64,000 nucleotides of DNA from [Scytonema hofmanni] UTEX 2349 (GTDB taxonomy: Bacteria > Cyanobacteriota > Cyanobacteriia > Cyanobacteriales > Nostocaceae). This document shows positions 18,544-26,640 of this stretch, piece by piece. Numbering within the stretch: the stretch's first letter is position 1; the number at the start of each line of letters is the position of its first letter. A model generated the notes under the pieces. The model saw only the letters and a program-made list of their open reading frames with translations. It had not been told where the DNA came from and did no database searches. The stretch spans positions 1,686,124 through 1,750,123 of the forward strand of contig NZ_KK073768.1 in the NCBI RefSeq assembly GCF_000582685.1, in the 5' to 3' direction. Position numbers and translations under genes: made by a program.

Positions 18544-21500
18544 ATGTGGACATCTTGTGCTGTATCTATATTTTTATCACTACTATTACTATCCGAGTCA
18601 ACAGCCGCCAGTGTCGGTGGTTATGGGTTACAAATAGCACAGCAGACAGTACCTCCTTCGTCAATTCCCTTGAGTCCAGATAAGCAACAGCGATATCAAG
18701 AGGGAGTCAAGTTATATCAAGAAGGACAGGAGTTAGACAAAAAAGGAACTAAGGAAGCATATCAACAGGCATTAGAGAAATATCAACAAGCATTGAAAAT
18801 TTTTCAGGAATTGGGATTACGCAAAGAGGAAGTTGAGATACTAGTATATATTGGGTGGGGTTACAGTGCTATTTCCGAAGAAAAAACAGCATTGATTTAT
18901 TTACAGCAAGCACTGGAAAAAACACAACAACTAAAACCTTTATATAGAGCATCAATACTTGGCTCTATCGGTTTAATTTACTCAACTGTGGGTAAATTAG
19001 ATGATGGATTAAATTATCTAAAAAAAGCTGAATTAATATTTTTGGAACAGAAAAAATTGGGATCAAAGGAATTTGGCTTATTGGCAAGCTATTATAAGTC
19101 TATCGCAACTGCTTACAATAGGAAAGGCGAACCAGAAAAAGCTTTTACTTATCTAGATAAAGCACTAAAAATTTATCGTGATACACTAAAATCTGTAGAT
19201 GGTGAGGCTAGTGTACTAGAAGATATTGGTTTTATTCATTCTCTACGAGGAGAAACAAGTAAAGCTTTTGAAAAATACAATCAAGCATTAGCTATTTTTG
19301 AAAAAACAAGTAATTTACCTGCACAAGCCCAAATATTAAACCATATAGCCTCTCTGCATCAAAAATTAGGTAAATATGAGGAGGCTATAAAAAATCTAGA
19401 TAAAGCACGAAAATTGCTAGAAAAAGTTGAAGGTGCTTTTTTTCAACAAGCCTCTATAGTTGCTAGTATTGGTGATGTCTATGGTATTTCAGGAGATTAT
19501 CAGACCGCAATTCAATATTACCAGCAAGCAAGAACACTCTATTACAAAGCTGGGGATACAAAACTGGATAAGTCCTTAGGTGACTACCAATCAAGCATTA
19601 ATTATTATACAAAAGCATTAGACATATATAAGCAGATAGGAGATAAGCCTCAGCAAGCTATAACTCATGGTTTTATTGGTAGTGTTTATGAGATATCCAA
19701 AAACTATGGTAAGGCACTCATATCTTATGAGCAAGCCCTAGTTTTATTAAACAAGGAGGACTATCAATCAGAAATTCTTACGCTTCGAGGTATGGTCAGA
19801 ATATACAACTCGATGAAAAATTATTCTAAAGCATTAGAAACTGCCAAAAGCGCATTATTTTTATCTAAAGGTAAAGGCAAAAACGAAGAATTTAAATCTT
19901 TAAGTGTCCTAGCTGATGTATATTACTCAAATGGAGACTATCAAAAAGCCTTAGAAATTTATCAAACAGTTTTGTTATATTTTCAACAAGCAGGATTTCG
20001 ACTGGATGAAGCCGATATTTTGAGTAATATTGGTATGACTTACACTTTATCCAATCAACATCAGTTGGCAATCAATACATATAATGAAGAACTAAAATTG
20101 AGGCGAACTTTAAAAAATGGCACAGATGAAGCAGATGCACTTTACGGTATTGCCATCAATCAACGCGAACTAGGCAAACTTGAAGCAGCACTTCCTAATA
20201 TCGAAGAAGCAATTAAAATCGTAGAAAATATACGCGGGAACGTCCAAAGCCAAGATTTACGTACATCCTACTTCGCCACAGTCCAAGGCTACTATAAATT
20301 CTACATCGACCTGTTGATGGAACTGCACAAAAAAGATCCTTCAAAAATATGTGAATTTACAACCAAAGACCAAAATACAAACAAAGACATCATAATAAAA
20401 GATAAATGTAAAGCTGTAGCGCTCCACATCAGCGAACGTTCCCGCGCTAGAGGACTTGTAGAACTATTAACCGAAGCACGCGCAAATATTCGCAAAGGTG
20501 CAAACCCGGAACTCTTAGCAGAAGAAAGCCGCTTACAAGCCCTAATTAATACTAAGGAAAAACTACGGCAAGAGATAGTTAGTAATATTGAAAAAATCAA
20601 TAACCCCATTTATAAAGCTAGGGCTGATAAATTCCAAACAGAAATCGATGAACTACTCAGCCAACAAAAGCAACTGGAAACGAAAATACGCCAAAGTAGT
20701 CCGAAATACGCCAACCTAAAGTATCCCCAACCCCTGACTTTACCGCAAATTCAGCAACAATTAGATAAAGATACGCTGCTGTTAGAGTATTCTTTGGGCA
20801 AAGAACGCAGCTATCTTTGGGCTGTAACTCCTAATTCCATCGACAGCTACGAACTCCCCGGACGCAAGGAAATAGAAGAAGCAGTTAAGGAATTTAGAGA
20901 AACTTTAATTAGATGTCAAAAATTAAGAATATGTGACCAATTTTCCCCAGAAGAAAAAGCTCAAGCTCTGAAAAATACGGCTTTTTCTGCAACTAAACTG
21001 AGTCAAATCATCCTTGCACCTGTAGCTGACAAGTTGGGGAAAAAGCGTTTGGTGATTGTGGCTGATGGTGCTTTACAGAAGATTCCTTTTGCGGCATTAA
21101 ATGACCTAACCCCCCAACCCCCTTCCCTGCGTTCGCGCAGCGTCTCGAAGAGAGGGAAGGGGGAGCAAGATAAGCTCCCCTCCCCTCGTAGGGGAGGGGT
21201 TGGGGGAGAGGTCGAGTATCAACCGCTGATAGTCAATCATGAAATAGTTAATTTGCCTTCGGTTACAGCGATCGCTACCCAAAGACAAGAACTCAAAGGA
21301 CGCAAAACCGCACCGAAAACTCTCGCAATACTTGCCGATCCGGTGTTTGAAGCTAACGATATACGCATCACTGGCAAATCAACAAGTAATGATCTTGATG
21401 ATGTTGGTAGTGAAGTAGAACAGTCTCAACTTAAGCAAGCGGGGAGAAATCTTAACCGCAATGGCTTCGGAAGACTTAAAGGTACAGAAACTGAAGCAAA

Positions 21501-22047
21501 CGCAATTTTAAAACTCGTACCCTCTGATAATCTGCAAGCTTTTGGCTTTAATGCTAACTACAACTGGGTAACAAATCCGCAATTGTCGCAATATCGCTTT
21601 TTACATTTTGCTACTCACGGCATTGCTGACCTAAAGAACCCGGAATTATCAGGAATCGTTCTTTCTCTGTTTCTAGACAAACAAGCTAAACCTGCTGATA
21701 AAGGTTATTTGCGATTAGGTGACATTTTCAATCTTAACTTTGCAGCCGATTTAATCGTACTAAGTGCTTGTGATACTGGTGAAGGCAAAGATGTCAACGG
21801 TGAAGGATTAGTAGGCTTGACAAGAGGATTAATGTATGCTGGGGCAGAACGTGTTGCCGTGTCTCTTTGGCAAGTTGATGATAAGGGGGCGCCAGAATTG
21901 ATGGAAGAATTTTACACCCAAATGTTGAAGCAAGGCAAATCACCTACAGCTGCTTTGCGGGCTACACAATTGAAGTTATGGGAAAATTCGAGTTTGAAAA
22001 ATCCTTATTATTGGTCTGCTTTTACTTTACAGGGTGAGTGGCGATAG
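18544..22047 (+). CDS. Exported TPR-CHAT caspase-like protein
   Basis: 1167 residues. The first 24 (MWTSCAVSIFLSLLLLSEST, ending near TAAS) form a signal peptide or anchor. Residues about 45-600 are a long run of tetratricopeptide repeats (for example ALEKYQQALKIFQELG, AFEKYNQALAIFEKT), a protein-binding solenoid. A helical linker about 600-760 leads to a C-terminal CHAT domain (caspase/separase fold) with the catalytic pair His1025 in HFATHG and Cys1076 in VLSACDTGEG. The expected role is proteolysis of an unknown target. Residues about 855-890 are encoded by an inserted nucleotide repeat and are rich in Pro, Arg and Gly. It lies between two toxin-antitoxin pairs. Confidence 0.9.
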   Translation: MWTSCAVSIFLSLLLLSESTAASVGGYGLQIAQQTVPPSSIPLSPDKQQRYQEGVKLYQEGQELDKKGTKEAYQQALEKYQQALKIFQELGLRKEEVEILVYIGWGYSAISEEKTALIYLQQALEKTQQLKPLYRASILGSIGLIYSTVGKLDDGLNYLKKAELIFLEQKKLGSKEFGLLASYYKSIATAYNRKGEPEKAFTYLDKALKIYRDTLKSVDGEASVLEDIGFIHSLRGETSKAFEKYNQALAIFEKTSNLPAQAQILNHIASLHQKLGKYEEAIKNLDKARKLLEKVEGAFFQQASIVASIGDVYGISGDYQTAIQYYQQARTLYYKAGDTKLDKSLGDYQSSINYYTKALDIYKQIGDKPQQAITHGFIGSVYEISKNYGKALISYEQALVLLNKEDYQSEILTLRGMVRIYNSMKNYSKALETAKSALFLSKGKGKNEEFKSLSVLADVYYSNGDYQKALEIYQTVLLYFQQAGFRLDEADILSNIGMTYTLSNQHQLAINTYNEELKLRRTLKNGTDEADALYGIAINQRELGKLEAALPNIEEAIKIVENIRGNVQSQDLRTSYFATVQGYYKFYIDLLMELHKKDPSKICEFTTKDQNTNKDIIIKDKCKAVALHISERSRARGLVELLTEARANIRKGANPELLAEESRLQALINTKEKLRQEIVSNIEKINNPIYKARADKFQTEIDELLSQQKQLETKIRQSSPKYANLKYPQPLTLPQIQQQLDKDTLLLEYSLGKERSYLWAVTPNSIDSYELPGRKEIEEAVKEFRETLIRCQKLRICDQFSPEEKAQALKNTAFSATKLSQIILAPVADKLGKKRLVIVADGALQKIPFAALNDLTPQPPSLRSRSVSKRGKGEQDKLPSPRRGGVGGEVEYQPLIVNHEIVNLPSVTAIATQRQELKGRKTAPKTLAILADPVFEANDIRITGKSTSNDLDDVGSEVEQSQLKQAGRNLNRNGFGRLKGTETEANAILKLVPSDNLQAFGFNANYNWVTNPQLSQYRFLHFATHGIADLKNPELSGIVLSLFLDKQAKPADKGYLRLGDIFNLNFAADLIVLSACDTGEGKDVNGEGLVGLTRGLMYAGAERVAVSLWQVDDKGAPELMEEFYTQMLKQGKSPTAALRATQLKLWENSSLKNPYYWSAFTLQGEWR
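21105..21211. repeat. In-frame repeat inside the CHAT coding region
   Basis: CCTAACCCCCCAACCCCC at the left and GGGGTTGGGGGAGAGG at the right are roughly complementary, with GTTCGCGCAGCGTCTCGAAG between them. The same module recurs at 63939-64000 (intergenic, running off the window). The frame passes through without a stop codon, adding about 36 residues within the CHAT domain. Confidence 0.85.
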
Positions 22048-22277
22048 GTCTAATTGTTGTTGAAACTGAGCTTGAGGAGCGATCGCTAAGTACAGAATTT
22101 CGCTTTTTTTGTAGCGAATCCTAGAGAAAAAAACTCTGCGTCACTCTGCGCTTCCCTCCGCGTTCCTTTGCGTTAAAAAACGCGCTCGTTCTTGTGCGAT
22201 CGCTGTACTAAGACTACACAAAAAAGCTCTGAACTCGAACGCGAAAGCCTGGTAAAATAGGTGATGTGATTTCGTCA
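22048..22277. other. Spacer after CHAT gene
   Basis: No gene seen. It contains the tract CTGCGTCACTCTGCGCTT and relatives (22136-22185), a type of degenerate interspersed repeat common in cyanobacteria, and two HIP1 sites. Confidence 0.5.
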
Positions 22278-22442
22278 TCAGCCAGCAAGATAGAAATTTT
22301 CGCGATCGCGCCACCACCACTTGATGACACGGATGAGTAATTCTATTTGTTCGCGGTGTAAATCAGATTCCAACGGTGGTTCGTCACTGTAGATGTCGCC
22401 TGGTGTGAAAATTATACTATCAATGACAAGAGATTGAGACAT
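22278..22442 (-). pseudogene. Uma2-family (DUF820) nuclease N-terminal relic
   Basis: A 54-codon frame (ATG at 22442, stop at 22278) that reads ...EPPLESDLHREQIELLIRV, then WWWRDRENFYLAG and stop. This is the opening of Uma2-like PD-(D/E)XK proteins, which normally continue for about 150 more residues with the catalytic region. Nothing of the remainder is found downstream, so it looks like a truncated remnant. Uma2 genes are highly amplified in cyanobacteria. It could in principle be expressed as a short peptide. Confidence 0.72.
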
Positions 22443-22557
22443 AGCGATGCCTGCTGCGGTAAACTACGCACTTTTTTGTCTTTATCCTATCGTAAGTAGG
22501 CGATCGTAAATTCGTAATTTGTAACTAGACAAAATTAATTAGACCATTATTTCCCCA

Positions 22558-22989
22558 TTATCTAGCTTGCAGGTGTAAAAGGAGAGTTTCAGTTGTCCAT
22601 GTGGCGCACCCACAGCCAAAAAAGTCATAGTCTTGTGTCCAGATTCCGGCATCTAAGTGTAGAGCTAAAGCGATGGTTTGCCAGTCATTTGGATCTCTGG
22701 GAATTCGCCTTTTCGCCTCAGCTTCAAAGTGAGCATAATCTGATTCTACAACCAAGAGAACTTGATTCGTAATCAACTGATTTGAAGATAGCCAAATGTT
22801 ATCAATAAGTGACTCACTTATCCCTTGCCTACGAACAATCGCTGTTAATCGCTTCCTAAACTCATGATGAGTTTCAGATAAAATGCGCTCAGTCATCAAC
22901 AAATCTAACTGAGGATGCTGAATTAACTCCTTTCCTCTTTGTCTTAGTAGTTCTCCAACCAATACATTTGTATCAACTACTAACTTCAT
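22558..22989 (-). CDS. PIN-domain ribonuclease toxin
   Basis: 143 residues when started at the Met of MKLVVDTNVLVGELL; a longer frame to 23031 adds 14 residues unlike the family. Acidic residues are present: Asp in VVDTNVLV, Glu in MTERILSETHHEF, and Asp residues in IPRDPNDWQTIALAL and WTQDYDFFGCG. The start overlaps the upstream gene's end by 17 bases in another frame, so translation is probably coupled. Likely the toxin of a type II toxin-antitoxin pair. Confidence 0.85.
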   Translation of the reverse strand: MKLVVDTNVLVGELLRQRGKELIQHPQLDLLMTERILSETHHEFRKRLTAIVRRQGISESLIDNIWLSSNQLITNQVLLVVESDYAHFEAEAKRRIPRDPNDWQTIALALHLDAGIWTQDYDFFGCGCATWTTETLLLHLQAR

Positions 22990-23275
22990 AAGGAAAGGGT
23001 TTACCCATGTCAAATAACTCCACAAGTTCATCTTCTGTCATTCCAGTTTCAGCAAGCAGACGTTCAATTGCTTTTCTTAGATCCTCTGCTGCCTGTTTTG
23101 CCTTGTGGGGATCGCGATTTTGGACAGACATGTGCTTTGTAGCTTTCTCAGGGATTTGAGCAACCTCCTCGTCCAAAACCTGTTTGATTAAGATTTTATC
23201 ATCTGGTTTGAGTGATTTAATTGCCTCAACCAGAACCGTTAGCGGAATTGGGATTTGGATAGTTGTTGTTTTCAT
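22973..23275 (-). CDS. Putative antitoxin of PIN pair
   Basis: 100 residues, no named domain certain. The N-terminus MKTTTIQIPIPLTVLVEAIK resembles small proteins found upstream of PIN toxins in cyanobacteria; the middle is charged and probably helical (AAEDLRKAIERLLAE), fitting a toxin-wrapping segment. It precedes and overlaps the PIN gene by 17 bases. The call rests on order and overlap. Confidence 0.7.
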   Translation of the reverse strand: MKTTTIQIPIPLTVLVEAIKSLKPDDKILIKQVLDEEVAQIPEKATKHMSVQNRDPHKAKQAAEDLRKAIERLLAETGMTEDELVELFDMGKPFPYEVSS

Positions 23276-23341
23276 TCCCCTACTCTCGCTTATACTGGAC
23301 TCTTTATGCTATTCTAACCAACCTTGACACCTGCTTAGATT

Positions 23342-24535
23342 TCATTCTTCATCTTTATACAACTCCTGCAACTCTTGTAATTGAGTTTTGCGGGAAACAC
23401 GGCGATATTTTTTACTTTCTAGCTTCGGTTCGTACTGAGTCTGTCCTTTGCCTTTCGTTTTTAACTTTTGGGTAGATTCTGGATCGGCTTGTTGGTTAAT
23501 CTGAGTTTGACGAGCGATCGCTTGCTCTAAAAATTCCAGATAATGCTCATAACGTTCCCAATTACCCCGAACTACACAACCCGGTTCGTCTCGATGCAGA
23601 CAATCACTAAACCGACAGCTATCAACTGCTAACCTCTGTCTTGCTTCGGGGAAATAACGGATTAATTCTTCCGGGCTACAATCAATATCAGGCTGATTAA
23701 AGCCGGGAGTATCAGCGAGAAACCCACCTAATGGTAATTCAAATAATTCTACGTGACGGGTGGTGTGACGCCCGCGAGACAGTTTACCAGAAACCTCACC
23801 CACGCGCAAGTGAGCATCGGGAATTAGGGCATTAATCAAACTCGATTTACCAACTCCTGAAGGACCTGCCAAGACGGTGATTTTGTCTTGCAACTGATAA
23901 CTTAGTTTGTCGATATTGATATTATTATTAACGCTCATAAATAGCGTTTGATAGCCCCAACCAAGCAGACGCGAGCTTATTTCCGACTGCACCTGCGTTG
24001 AAACTAAATCGCCTTTATTCAAGCATAAAACTACATCCACACTAGTAGATTCCGCCTTGATCAAAAAGCGACTGAGTTGATAAGGTTCTAGAGGCGGATC
24101 GGCGACAGCGAACACAAGGAGAATTTGGTTAACATTAGCGATCGCCGGACGGTCTAATTCACTATTGCGGGGTAAAACAAAAGCGATCGCCCCTCGTCCA
24201 CCAGACCAATCTGGTTCTTCAACCACAACGCGATCGCCCACCATCACCTGTTGCCCAATTTTTTTCAACCGCGTTCTCCGAGTGCAGAGGAGGAGGGGAG
24301 GGGAGGAGGGGGAGAGGGGGGGAGTATTATTCAAAAATTCTCCTTGTCTCCTTGTCTCCTTGTCCCCCTTGTCCTCCTTGTCCCCCTTGTCCCCCTTATC
24401 CCCCTTGTCCCCCTTATCCCCCTTATCCCCCTCTCCCTTGTCTCCTAAATCCAGCTGCACTCGATAAAAATTCGCTTGTACAGCTAACACAGTACCCAGC
24501 AACTGCCCAGTGGTAGAAAAAGCTTCCCCTTTCAT
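23342..24535 (-). CDS. rsgA: Ribosome biogenesis GTPase RsgA with low-complexity insert
   Basis: Circularly permuted GTPase that helps mature the 30S subunit. From the N-terminus: OB fold (QLLGTVLAVQANFYRVQLDL), then G4 LCLNKGDLV, G1 GPSGVGKSSLIN, G3 DTPGF, and a C-terminal zinc finger (SCRFSDCLHRDEPGC). The start is the ATG at 24535, overlapping the stop of the preceding gene (ATGA); a longer frame to 24583 is not family-like. Residues about 31-83 are a low-complexity insert of GDK units and a Pro/Ser tract encoded by tandem repeats, sitting inside the OB fold where homologues have a short turn. Last gene of the grpE-dnaK-dnaJ cluster. Confidence 0.93.
   Translation of the reverse strand: MKGEAFSTTGQLLGTVLAVQANFYRVQLDLGDKGEGDKGDKGDKGDKGDKGDKEDKGDKETRRQGEFLNNTPPLSPSSPPLLLCTRRTRLKKIGQQVMVGDRVVVEEPDWSGGRGAIAFVLPRNSELDRPAIANVNQILLVFAVADPPLEPYQLSRFLIKAESTSVDVVLCLNKGDLVSTQVQSEISSRLLGWGYQTLFMSVNNNINIDKLSYQLQDKITVLAGPSGVGKSSLINALIPDAHLRVGEVSGKLSRGRHTTRHVELFELPLGGFLADTPGFNQPDIDCSPEELIRYFPEARQRLAVDSCRFSDCLHRDEPGCVVRGNWERYEHYLEFLEQAIARQTQINQQADPESTQKLKTKGKGQTQYEPKLESKKYRRVSRKTQLQELQELYKDEE
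24289..24445. repeat. Bipartite tandem-array cassette inside rsgA
   Basis: A G-rich tract (24289-24325, GGAGGGG-like units) is followed, after about 20 bases, by a C-rich array of nine-base units related to CCCCCTTGT (about 24342-24440). Together they encode the GDK repeats and the Pro-rich stretch of RsgA without a stop or frameshift. The layout is the same as the intergenic cassettes at 26366, 33395 and 48465. Confidence 0.85.
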
Positions 24536-24789
24536 CAGGCAGCAACCGGACGGCGAACTAACAGAGAAAAATAGCCAGCACAATCTGTAATTTGTTCCAC
24601 CTGATAGCCCGCCATTGTCAGGCTATCAGGAACTTGCTCAATCGGTTCTCCAGGGTCTAACCAGACTTCTAGCAAACCTCCCTGTGGCATTTGTTCTAAA
24701 CGTAATTTCGTCCGCACAAAATTAATCGGGCAAGGAGTGCCCCGCAAATCGAGTTGAGCATCGGGAGTTGAGACGGAAGATACGCTCAT
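24535..24789 (-). CDS. TusA-like sulfurtransferase-family protein
   Basis: 84 residues of the SirA/TusA fold. The signature DLRGTPCPINFVRTKLRLEQ carries the CPxP-type Cys that in TusA receives persulfide sulfur. It overlaps dnaJ by one base upstream and rsgA by one base downstream, so it is translationally coupled within the chaperone cluster. The precise sulfur-transfer partner is unknown. Confidence 0.88.
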   Translation of the reverse strand: MSVSSVSTPDAQLDLRGTPCPINFVRTKLRLEQMPQGGLLEVWLDPGEPIEQVPDSLTMAGYQVEQITDCAGYFSLLVRRPVAA

Positions 24790-25922
24790 TACTTAAACAA
24801 ATTTCCCAAAAAACCTTCTAGACCACCTTTACCAGTGCGGTCTCCCTTAATTTTAGCTAGCTTCTCCAGTAATTCTCGCTCATCTGGCATCACCTTAGTG
24901 GGAATATCAATTAACACCGTCAGCATGTGGTCTCCTCGACTTACAGGATTTCCTAAGCGTGGTACACCGCGATTTTCCAACTTCATCACCGTATTTGGTT
25001 GAGTTCCCGCCGGAATTATCAGTTCCACTGGACCATCTACCGTATTTACCTCTAAACGACAGCCTAAAATTGCCTGGAGATAGCTAATTTTGATTTCTGA
25101 GATAATGCTAATTCCATCTCGGTGGAATTCCTCATCCTCATTGACGAACAAGTACACATACAAATCTCCCGGAGGACCACTCCGCTGACCTGCATCTCCT
25201 TCATTAGAAATTCGCAAGCGCGTCCCATTATCCACCCCAGCGGGAATTGTAATTTTGAGTTTCTTCGTTACTTGATTTGCGCCTTTGCCGTCGCAAGCAT
25301 CACACTTGTCTTCAATTACCATCCCCGTACCATTACAGGTGGGACAAGTCGAAACTTGAGTAAAGCTGCCAAAAGGCGTTCTGGTGACGCGACGTACTTG
25401 ACCCGAACCGCTACAAGTCGAACAAGTGCGGGGTCGAGTTCCTGGTTTGGCACCAGATCCGGTACAGACATCACAAGTTTCTAGATGAGAGATGCGAATT
25501 TCTTTTTCACCGCCAAATACCGCTTCTCGAAAATCTAACTTCAAGTCTAGCCGCAGGTCATCACCTCGCACCGGACCGCTGCGCCGTCTTTGTGTTGAAG
25601 GACCACCCATCCCCCCTGCAAAACCACTGAAAATACTTTCAAAGATATCAGCAAATCCACCCATATCGCCCACATCTTGGAAGCCTCCAGCGCCAGCCGC
25701 ACCGGACACACCAGCTTCACCAAAACGGTTGTAACGCTCTCTGATTTCCGGCTCAGAAAGCACTTCATAAGCGCGGTTAATTTCCTTAAAGCGATCTTCC
25801 GCTCCCGGTTCTTTGTTCACGTCTGGGTGATACTTCCGGGCTAGGCGGCGGTATGCGCCTTTAATTTCTTCTTTGTCGGCGTCACGAGAGACACCTAAAA
25901 TTTCATAATAATCGCGAGCCAT
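24789..25922 (-). CDS. dnaJ: Chaperone DnaJ
   Basis: 377 residues, full-length type I J-protein. J domain residues 1-70 with the HPD motif (YHPDVNKE); Gly/Phe-rich linker about 75-125; four zinc-binding repeats CDVCTGSG, CSTCSGSG, CPTCNGTG and CDACDGKG; C-terminal substrate-binding domain. It stimulates DnaK ATPase and delivers unfolded clients. It is downstream of dnaK in the same direction, but separated from it by a 718-base repeat-filled spacer, so it may have its own promoter. Confidence 0.97.
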   Translation of the reverse strand: MARDYYEILGVSRDADKEEIKGAYRRLARKYHPDVNKEPGAEDRFKEINRAYEVLSEPEIRERYNRFGEAGVSGAAGAGGFQDVGDMGGFADIFESIFSGFAGGMGGPSTQRRRSGPVRGDDLRLDLKLDFREAVFGGEKEIRISHLETCDVCTGSGAKPGTRPRTCSTCSGSGQVRRVTRTPFGSFTQVSTCPTCNGTGMVIEDKCDACDGKGANQVTKKLKITIPAGVDNGTRLRISNEGDAGQRSGPPGDLYVYLFVNEDEEFHRDGISIISEIKISYLQAILGCRLEVNTVDGPVELIIPAGTQPNTVMKLENRGVPRLGNPVSRGDHMLTVLIDIPTKVMPDERELLEKLAKIKGDRTGKGGLEGFLGNLFK

Positions 25923-25926
25923 ATAG

Positions 25927-26021
25927 CAAAGGTAAAAGTTAGAAGGTAGAAAGCGGAAGGCAGAACTTCAAAAAGGCAAAGGTTAATTTTTGTTAATACT
26001 TGATTTTACCTTTTACCTTTG
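25927..26021. repeat. Inverted pair of AAAGGTAAAAG-type arrays
   Basis: CAAAGGTAAAA at 25927-25937 is the reverse complement of TTTTACCTTTG at 26011-26021, with related degenerate units inside (GAAGGTAGAAAG, AGGCAAAGG; TTTTACC). It lies just upstream of the dnaJ start and would form a stem-loop in the dnaJ leader if transcribed. Confidence 0.65.
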
Positions 26022-26365
26022 ACAAAAATCACTCTTTATATTTTGAGCATGAGATGCTTTGCTCCTAAAAAAGGACAATCATCTAGGCAATTAAAAGCAA
26101 CTTGCCCTGGATCAGGCTTAAAGAAAGCTAACTTTGGGCAAGTTTTTTGCTCAAACTTTTGACTGCCGATTGGCTGTTTCTTTTACAATTGTGCTACGCA
26201 AGACGGCAAAACCCCGCCGATCAACAGAGGAGCTAGCCGCACCTATAGGTGTGGAAAACCCCCATATACGTTTAATCGCATCTGTACTAGCACTCCGTGT
26301 AGTCCACGGTAATTCGCTTCTACAATCTAACAAACCATTGCGGTACAACACCACGTTAGGCAAGA

Positions 26366-26634
26366 ATGGGGCAATGGGCATGGGGCATGGGGCATGGGGC
26401 ATAGGGCATGGGGCATGGGGCATGGGGCATGGGGCATGGGGCATGGAAAGAGTGCTATTAGTTAGATATAAAATGCGTATCAAAAATCGAGCGTCTTTAA
26501 TTCCCATTGCCCAATGCCCATTGCCCATTGCCCATTGCCCAATGCCCATTGCCCAATGCCCAATGCCCATTGCCCAATGCCCATTGCCCAATGCCCAATG
26601 CCCAATGCCCATTGCCCCATGCCCATTGCCCAAT
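26366..26634. repeat. Bipartite heptamer-array cassette between dnaK and dnaJ
   Basis: About 11 heptamers of GGCATGG type (26366-26446), a 56-base AT-rich spacer, then about 19 heptamers of CCCATTG/CCCAATG type (26503-26634). The arrays have no stop codons in most frames, which creates false open frames on both strands. Heptamer tandem repeats of this kind are known as STRR sequences in heterocystous cyanobacteria. The two halves are partly complementary. Confidence 0.92.
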
Positions 26635-26640
26635 TAGTCT

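Noticed and set aside
24165..24467. Plus-strand frames inside rsgA
   Set aside because: Simple repeat translations (SPLSPLSPL) antisense to a well-supported gene.
26366..26634. CRISPR array
   Set aside because: The repeats are contiguous heptamers without unique spacers; no cas genes are present.
26134..26637. Long open frames on both strands through the heptamer arrays (also 33252-33748)
   Set aside because: They arise because seven-base tandem repeats lack stop codons in most frames; the translated products are simple MGHGAWG or LPIAHCP-type periodic peptides.
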